From Ectopseudomonas composti (GTDB lineage Bacteria > Pseudomonadota > Gammaproteobacteria > Pseudomonadales > Pseudomonadaceae): a stretch of DNA of 10,957 nt. Below the pieces are notes generated by a model. That model was given only the letters and a program-made list of their open reading frames with translations, was not told the DNA's origin and did not search any database. Shown piece by piece: positions 6,893 through 10,957 of the stretch. The translations under genes and the position numbers were made by a program. Each line of letters begins with the position of its first letter. Positions within the stretch are counted from its first letter, which is position 1. The DNA is taken from NCBI GenBank assembly GCA_946886245.1, contig CAMPIF010000101.1:1-10957 (forward strand). Reading direction: 5' to 3'.

Positions 6893-7693
6893 ATGACGAC
6901 TCAGACTCACCAAGGAACAGCCCTGATAACCGGCGCTTCATCTGGCATCGGAGCACTCTATGCCGAGCGTTTAGCCCAGCGCGGTCATGATCTGATTCTC
7001 GTGGCGCGCTCGCGAGTGCGCCTGGAGGAATTGGCACAACGACTGGTCGAGCAGACCGGACGCCACGTTCAGGTACTGGTCGCCGACCTGGGTGATCAGG
7101 CAGGCCTGGCCGTGGTCGAGCAGCTATTGCGCAGCAACGATCAGATCTCGCTGCTGGTCAACAACGCGGGAGTCGGTGCGACCGCTCCACTGCTCGATTC
7201 GGATGTCGAGGCGATGACCCGGATGATCGAGCTGAACGTGATGGCCTTGACCCGCTTGGCCTATGCCGCCGCGCCGGGCATGGTGGCGCGCGGACACGGC
7301 GCGATCATCAACATTGCCTCGATCGTGGGCATCGCGCCCGAGATTCTGAATGGTGTGTATGGCGGTACGAAGGCATTCGTGCTGGCCTTCAGCCAATCGC
7401 TGCATCATGAGTTGGCAGGCAAGGGGGTTCGTATCCAGGCCGTCGTCCCGGGGGCCATCGCCACTGATTTCTGGACGGTCGCAGGTACTCCGGTAGAGGC
7501 TCTGCCGAGCCAGATCGTGATGCAGCCGGCGGACCTCGTGGATGCGGCGCTGACCGGTTTCGATCAGGGCGAGCTGTTCACCATTCCTTCGCTACCGGAT
7601 CTTGCCGATTGGCACACCTATGAAGCAGCACGGCAGAAGCTTGTGCCCAACCTCTCCCGTCAGTCGGTGGCGCCGCGCTATCGCCGCAGCTGA
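6893..7693 (+). CDS. SDR-family NAD(P)-dependent oxidoreductase
   Basis: A 266-residue classical short-chain dehydrogenase/reductase, soluble, interconverting alcohols and ketones or aldehydes; substrate unknown. Visible motifs are TGASSGIG at 13-20, Arg39 after the second strand (suggesting NADPH preference), NNAG at 90-93, catalytic Ser143 in NIASIVG, and Tyr156/Lys160 in YGGTK. All catalytic residues are intact. The start at 6893 has AGGAG (6880-6884) 8 bases upstream; the longer frame from 6800 runs through the promoter and has no ribosome site. It is the first gene of an operon with the broken hydrolase 50 bp downstream and the unknown protein after it, divergent from the GlxA-type regulator that probably controls all three. 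Confidence 0.92.
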   Translation: MTTQTHQGTALITGASSGIGALYAERLAQRGHDLILVARSRVRLEELAQRLVEQTGRHVQVLVADLGDQAGLAVVEQLLRSNDQISLLVNNAGVGATAPLLDSDVEAMTRMIELNVMALTRLAYAAAPGMVARGHGAIINIASIVGIAPEILNGVYGGTKAFVLAFSQSLHHELAGKGVRIQAVVPGAIATDFWTVAGTPVEALPSQIVMQPADLVDAALTGFDQGELFTIPSLPDLADWHTYEAARQKLVPNLSRQSVAPRYRRS

Positions 7694-7743
7694 ACATAAG
7701 ATCTGCGCTGTGGGTGGCCTGTTACTCGATGAGGAGATTGACC

Positions 7744-8645
7744 ATGAACGAAGCAGCTGACTGGGCCCCGACAGTCGTGCGACATCGCTATGCCGAAGTC
7801 GATGGCGTACGTATTTTCTATCGCGAGGCTGGGCAACGCGGTTTACCGGCCCTGCTTTTGCTGCATGGATTCCCAACGTCCTCGTATCAGTTTCGCCACC
7901 TGCTGCCGCTCCTGGCCGAGCACTTCCATGTCATTGCCCCGGACTTCCCCGGCTTCGGCTTTACCCAGGTTCCTGCCGAACGCAGCTATGTTTACAGCTT
8001 CGAACAAATCGCCGGCACCTTGGCTGCATTCACAGAGGAGCTGGGGCTGCAGCGCTATGCGCTTACCTGTTCGATTACGGCGCCCCCATAGGGCTGCGCC
8101 TGGCGCTGTTGCAGCCGCAGCGGATAGTCGGCCTGGTTTCCCAGAACGCCAATGCCTACGAGGAAGGGCTCAGTGACGCCTGGGCGCCGGTACGCGCTTA
8201 CTGGGCCGATCCGTCGGCCGCTAATCGACAGGCGATTCGCGATGCACTGTTGAGTGTCGACGCCATAGGCTGGCAATACCTCAGTGGCGTTCCCGAACCC
8301 GACTTGGTCGCACCGGAAGCCATCCTGCTCGACAACATGCTGCTTGAGCGGCCTGGCAATAAAGACATCCAGCTCGATCTGATCCTGGACTATGCAAACA
8401 ATCTAAAGCAGTACCCGATTTTCCATACCTGGCTGCGCAATAGCCACTTTCCGGTCCTGGTCATTTGGGGGCGCAACGATCCGTTCTTTCTGCCTGTCGG
8501 TGCGCACGCATTCGCGCGTGATATTCCGCACGCGGTAGTTGAGCTATTGGAGACTGGTCATTTCGCCCTCGAGACGCACTGCGATCTTATCGCCGCTCGA
8601 GTCCGGGCGGTCCTCGGGCAAATACCATCCGAAAGAGGGAAGTAA
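7744..8645 (+). pseudogene. Alpha/beta hydrolase (epoxide hydrolase/dehalogenase type), frameshifted
   Basis: The gene starts at ATG 7744 with GAGGAG (7731-7736) 7 bases upstream and reads as an alpha/beta hydrolase (oxyanion motif HGFPTSS at residues 41-47, PDFPGFGFT at 66-74). After residue 107 (codon 8062-8064) the frame goes wrong and stops at 8091, giving a 115-residue product. The reading resumes one frame back with TAC at 8064-8066 and then LFDYGAPIGLRLAL, continuing intact to 8645. Restoring one T near 8064 would give a 300-residue protein, the normal family length. The nucleophile Asp (residue 111, codon 8073-8075) lies four codons past the lesion. The acid Asp (about 246, in WGRNDPFF) and His (about 273, in TGHFALETH) are in the detached part. 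The short product therefore lacks the whole triad. The rest is undecayed, so this is a recent mutation or a sequencing error. I see no slippery heptamer for programmed frameshifting. Confidence 0.85.
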
Positions 8646-8646
8646 G

Positions 8647-9378
8647 ATGAGCAATCAAACATCAGAATTGCTGGATCAGGTGCTGGAGGCACACGGCGGA
8701 CTCGATCGCTGGCGTCAATTCAGCCGCGTGGAGGCCCGTATCACGAGCGGTGGTTCTCTATGGGGCATGAAGGGCCTGAAGCAGGATGACGTGCCGCGCC
8801 AGATGCTGGTTTGGCTGCATGAGCAGCGCGCTTCCGTGATGCCTTTCGGTGCCCCCAATCAGCGGACAGCCTATTCACCCGGTCGCATTGCTATCGAGAC
8901 GGTGGACGGACAGTTGGTTGCAGAGCGCCTTGACCCGAGAGCCGCGTTTGCAGGGCACGATGAAACGACGCACTGGGATCCTTTGCATCGTGCCTACTTC
9001 AATGGATATGCGCTGTGGTCCTACCTCACCATGCCTTTTCTATTCTCCATACCAGGCGTCAACACCGAAGAAATCGAGCCATGGCAGGAAGAAACAGCAA
9101 CGTGGCGGCGTTTACGGGTTCGCTTTCCTGCCAACCTCTCCACTCATTGCGAGGTGCAGGATTTCTACTTTGGCGACGACTTCCTGTTGCGCCGACATGA
9201 TTATTGCGTCGATGTGAGCGGTGCGATTCCGGCGGCCCAATATGTGTATGACTATGTGGAATCCAGTGGGTTACTTATGCCGAGCAAGCGCCGGGCTTAT
9301 CGACGCGATAGAAACGGTCAGGCTATCGAGGCGCAGTTGCTCGTGTCGATTGACTTGAGCGACATCCATTACACATGA
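8647..9378 (+). CDS. Uncharacterised protein, last gene of GlxA-linked operon
   Basis: A 243-residue protein that I cannot assign to a named family. The start at 8647 is set by GAGGG (8635-8639) 7 bases upstream; the stop of the hydrolase frame is one base before, so the two are likely translationally coupled. There is no signal peptide or membrane segment, so it is predicted cytoplasmic. It opens with a helix ending in AHGGLDRW (15-22). The rest alternates short hydrophobic and charged stretches suggesting a beta-rich fold. It has an aromatic-rich centre (HWDPLHRAYFNGYALWSYLT at 109-128), a FLFSIPGV segment (131-138), and a conspicuous block FYFGDDFLLRRHDYCVDVSG at 173-192. Such strand-turn-strand patterns after an N-terminal HGG..W motif recall LolA-like lipid-binding sheets, but this is only an impression. 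Its place with an SDR and a hydrolase suggests handling of the same small substrate. Confidence 0.8.
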   Translation: MSNQTSELLDQVLEAHGGLDRWRQFSRVEARITSGGSLWGMKGLKQDDVPRQMLVWLHEQRASVMPFGAPNQRTAYSPGRIAIETVDGQLVAERLDPRAAFAGHDETTHWDPLHRAYFNGYALWSYLTMPFLFSIPGVNTEEIEPWQEETATWRRLRVRFPANLSTHCEVQDFYFGDDFLLRRHDYCVDVSGAIPAAQYVYDYVESSGLLMPSKRRAYRRDRNGQAIEAQLLVSIDLSDIHYT

Positions 9379-9693
9379 GTCAAGCTACTCGCAGACTATG
9401 TCATTGCGTCACGATAAGAGACGCAGATTTGCATTGTCCGTTTGGGCGTGATGGGTTCGGTGACTGACCGCTTCTGGCCGCTTGCCGCCTGTCACCCCCG
9501 ACTCACCCAGTCAGCTTCTCCACAGACCACATCGGCAATGACAGTGCCGGGTTTCACCTTGGCCGTCAGGCTCTGGAACAGTTTGGGCGACACGTTAAGG
9601 AGCAGTTCCAGGCCATGGCCAGGCGAGGATGACAGGGGCGATAGAGAGCGTGCTGTAACGCTGTAGCCGGTCAGGCCCGATGCCTTGACCGGC
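9379..9693. other. Non-coding junction between SDR operon and phnE pair
   Basis: These 315 bases hold no gene I can support. TGCGTC (9405-9410) and GACGCA (9420-9425) form a small stem after the unknown gene, without a clear T-run. A 30-base stretch at 9465-9494 has TGAC/GTCA ends around GGCCGCTTGCC and resembles short intergenic repeats that I associate with Pseudomonas, though its copy number is untested. On the minus strand a frame without a usual start is open from just beyond the phnE stop to a TGA at 9492-9494 (about 66 codons, containing KVKPGTVIADVVCGEADW). It may be a gene remnant or chance. GC content steps up sharply past 9690. Confidence 0.5.
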
Positions 9694-9694
9694 T
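9665..9694 (-). terminator. Stem-loop at 3' end of phnE operon
   Basis: Read on the minus strand, AGCCGGTCAAGGC (9694-9682) pairs with GCCTGACCGGCT (9676-9665) across a 5-base loop, with one bulged A. The stem begins on the last base region of the phnE stop codon. The position and GC-rich stem fit a transcription end, but the run of T's expected for an intrinsic terminator is missing. Confidence 0.45.
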
Positions 9695-10455
9695 CAGCTC
9701 ACCCAGCGCTGCCGCGCCCAGCCGCTCAAGCCATCCACCGCCAGCACCAGCAGCAACATGGCCAGGATCACCGTGGCCGCCTGGGCTTCCTGGAACAGGC
9801 TGAGCGACACGTAGAGCATCTGCCCCAGGCCGCCGGCGCCGACGAAGCCGAGCACGCTGGCCATGCGGATGTTGTTTTCCCAGCGATACAAGGTATAGGC
9901 CACCAGTTGCGGCCACACCCCGGGCAGGGTGCCGTAGCAGAAGGCGAGCATGCGTCCGCCGCCGCTTTCGCGGATGGCGTCGGCCGGTTCGCGTGGGGTG
10001 TTTTCCAGCGCTTCGGCGAACAGGCGGCCGAGCACGCCTGCAGTGTGCAGGCCCAGAGCCAGGGTGCCGGCGTTGGGGCCGAGGCCGGCGGCCAGCACCA
10101 TCAGCGCCGCCCAGACCAGCTCGGGAATGGCACGCAGGGCATTGAGCAGCAGGCGTGTGAGGTGCAGGGCGACACCGCCGAAGCGCCCGGCGGCCGGCAG
10201 CGCCAGGGCCAGGCCGAGCAGGGCGGCGAGCAGTGTGCCGATGGCGGACATGGCCAGGGTTTCAAGCGCGCCACGGCCGATGGCCTGCAAGTGTGCGCTG
10301 GAGAAGTCCGGCTGCAGGAAGCTGCTGGCGTACTTGCCCATCTGCGCCAGGCTGTCGCCGGCGACCAGGGCGCCGAGGTCGATGCCCAGATAGAGAAACG
10401 AGGCGAGCACCGCGCCGAGCATGGCGGCAAGCAGGACCAGATTGCCGGCTCTCAT
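9694..10455 (-). CDS. phnE: Phosphonate ABC transporter permease, PhnE type
   Basis: A 253-residue inner-membrane permease of the binding-protein-dependent transport family. Hydrophobic segments fit about six helices, including residues 5-25, 66-88, 112-133 and 225-245. The cytoplasmic EAA-like loop runs from about 148 to 178 (FAEALENTP then ESGGGRMLAFCYGTLPGVWP) and contacts the ATPase PhnC. RAIPELVWA at 108-116 and the YRWENNIRMASVLGFVGAGG stretch at 190-209 are typical of PhnE-like permeases for phosphonates or phosphite. The ATG at 10455-10453 overlaps the TGA of the upstream permease in ATGA, showing tight coupling. The larger frame continuing to 10938 is only the wrong-frame shadow of that upstream gene. 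The two permeases probably work as a heterodimer, with the binding protein and ATPase genes upstream outside the window. This is the last gene of the operon in this direction. Confidence 0.87.
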   Translation of the reverse strand: MRAGNLVLLAAMLGAVLASFLYLGIDLGALVAGDSLAQMGKYASSFLQPDFSSAHLQAIGRGALETLAMSAIGTLLAALLGLALALPAAGRFGGVALHLTRLLLNALRAIPELVWAALMVLAAGLGPNAGTLALGLHTAGVLGRLFAEALENTPREPADAIRESGGGRMLAFCYGTLPGVWPQLVAYTLYRWENNIRMASVLGFVGAGGLGQMLYVSLSLFQEAQAATVILAMLLLVLAVDGLSGWARQRWVS

Positions 10456-10957
10456 GTCAGCCTCGCGCGCAGCAGGCGGCTGAACTGGTCGGCCAGCAGT
10501 ACCAGCAGGAGGAAGGTGAGCAGCATGCTGGCCACTTCGCCGCCGGCGAACATGCGCAGCGACAGGTCGATCTGCTGGCCCAGCCCACCCGCGCCGACGA
10601 AGCCCATCACCACCGACGCGCGAATGGCGCACTCCCAGCGGTACACGGTGTAGGAGAGCATTTCCCCGGCGGCATTGGGCAGCACGCCGTAGGCGAAGGC
10701 GGCCAGGCGGCTGCTGCCGGCGCCGAGCAGAGCGCGGGTGGGGCGGGCGTCGACCGACTCGAAGATCTCCGCATAGACCTTGCCGAGCATGCCGGCGTAG
10801 GTGATGGCGATGGCCAGCACGCCGGCAGTGGGGCCGAGGCCGACGGCGCGGACGAACAGCAGTGCCCAGACGATCTCCGGCACGCTGCGCAGGAAGCTCA
10901 GCAGGCCGCGCACCGGCCAGCGCGCCAGGTTCGCCCACCAGGCCGGGCGGCCACCCC
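10452..10957 (-). CDS. phnE: Phosphonate ABC transporter permease, PhnE type (partial)
   Basis: The C-terminal 167 residues of a second PhnE-like permease; the 5' part lies beyond the window, and the frame stays open to the edge. Visible are RSVPEIVWALLFVRAVGLGP (helix region), the EAA-like loop with EIFESVDARP then GAGSSRLAAFAYGVLP, and YRWECAIRASVVMGFVGAGG followed by LGQQ, closely parallel to the downstream permease. A final hydrophobic helix (MLLTFLLLVLLADQF) ends the protein. Internal GTG codons, such as at 10913, are not its start. Its TGA (10454-10452) overlaps the ATG of the next permease by three bases. The two proteins are clearly paralogous but well diverged, so this is a functional permease pair and not a recent tandem duplication. 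Confidence 0.87.
   Translation of the reverse strand, partial: GGRPAWWANLARWPVRGLLSFLRSVPEIVWALLFVRAVGLGPTAGVLAIAITYAGMLGKVYAEIFESVDARPTRALLGAGSSRLAAFAYGVLPNAAGEMLSYTVYRWECAIRASVVMGFVGAGGLGQQIDLSLRMFAGGEVASMLLTFLLLVLLADQFSRLLRARLT

Noticed and set aside
8058..8070. Programmed -1 frameshift in the hydrolase
   Set aside because: The sequence around 8064 (GCGCTTACC) is not an X-XXY-YYZ slippery site, so a plain one-base deletion explains it better.
9442..9666. 74-codon plus-strand frame in the junction
   Set aside because: No convincing ribosome site or domain, and it overlaps repeat-like and remnant-like sequence.
9685..10653. Plus-strand frame of 322 codons rich in Ala, Gln, Gly, His
   Set aside because: Antisense to the two PhnE genes; a low-complexity product of very GC-rich DNA with no stops by chance.
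10453..10938. N-terminal extension of the last permease to a 414-residue protein
   Set aside because: The added part is arginine-rich nonsense from the wrong frame of the upstream PhnE gene; the ATGA overlap at 10455-10452 sets the start.
1..10957. CRISPR array, tRNA, rRNA, transposase or toxin-antitoxin pair
   Set aside because: No regularly spaced repeats, cloverleaf, rRNA-like sequence or transposase motif was seen on either strand.

Overview
The window looks like chromosomal DNA of a Pseudomonas-type gammaproteobacterium. I infer this from the moderate-to-high GC content, strong Shine-Dalgarno sites, the TTCCCACGC-aga-GCGTGGGAA palindrome at the left edge, and the overall look of the proteins (LysR and GlxA-type regulators, MDR, SDR and luciferase-like oxidoreductases, PhnE permeases). 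No rRNA, tRNA, CRISPR array or intact insertion sequence was found.

Layout, left to right. Positions 1-120 hold short palindromes and a strong intrinsic terminator that closes whatever lies upstream. 260-1252 (+) is a zinc-free MDR (quinone-oxidoreductase type) enzyme with its own terminator, followed by a LysR-type regulator at 1414-2310 (+). 2538-3500 (+) is a luciferase-like (LLM) flavin oxidoreductase in locally AT-richer DNA. 3617-4525 (-) is a second LysR regulator, transcribed divergently from a second zinc-free MDR oxidoreductase at 4634-5629 (+) across a 108-bp AT-rich promoter region. 5822-6760 (-) is a GlxA-family regulator (DJ-1/PfpI-like domain plus AraC HTH). It is divergent from a compact operon of three genes: an SDR oxidoreductase (6893-7693), an alpha/beta hydrolase broken by a one-base deletion (7744-8645), and an unrecognised 243-residue protein (8647-9378) whose ATG lies one base after the hydrolase stop. 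After a 315-bp gap come two overlapping PhnE-type phosphonate ABC-transporter permeases on the minus strand (9694-10455 and 10452-10957, the latter running off the window). They sit in markedly GC-richer DNA.

Functionally, positions 260-9378 are a patchwork of small redox modules, most with a dedicated regulator next door: MDR plus LysR, LLM enzyme, LysR<>MDR, and GlxA<>SDR-hydrolase-unknown. This is typical of accessory stress or catabolic DNA in Pseudomonas. The phnE pair is the tail of a separate phosphonate (or phosphite-like) uptake operon. The parts most worth a second look are the GlxA-controlled operon, with its helically phased GAC repeats near a candidate promoter, its recently broken hydrolase and its uncharacterised third protein, and the composite non-coding junction at 9379-9693. 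I see no convincing evidence of a wholly new defence or mobile system.
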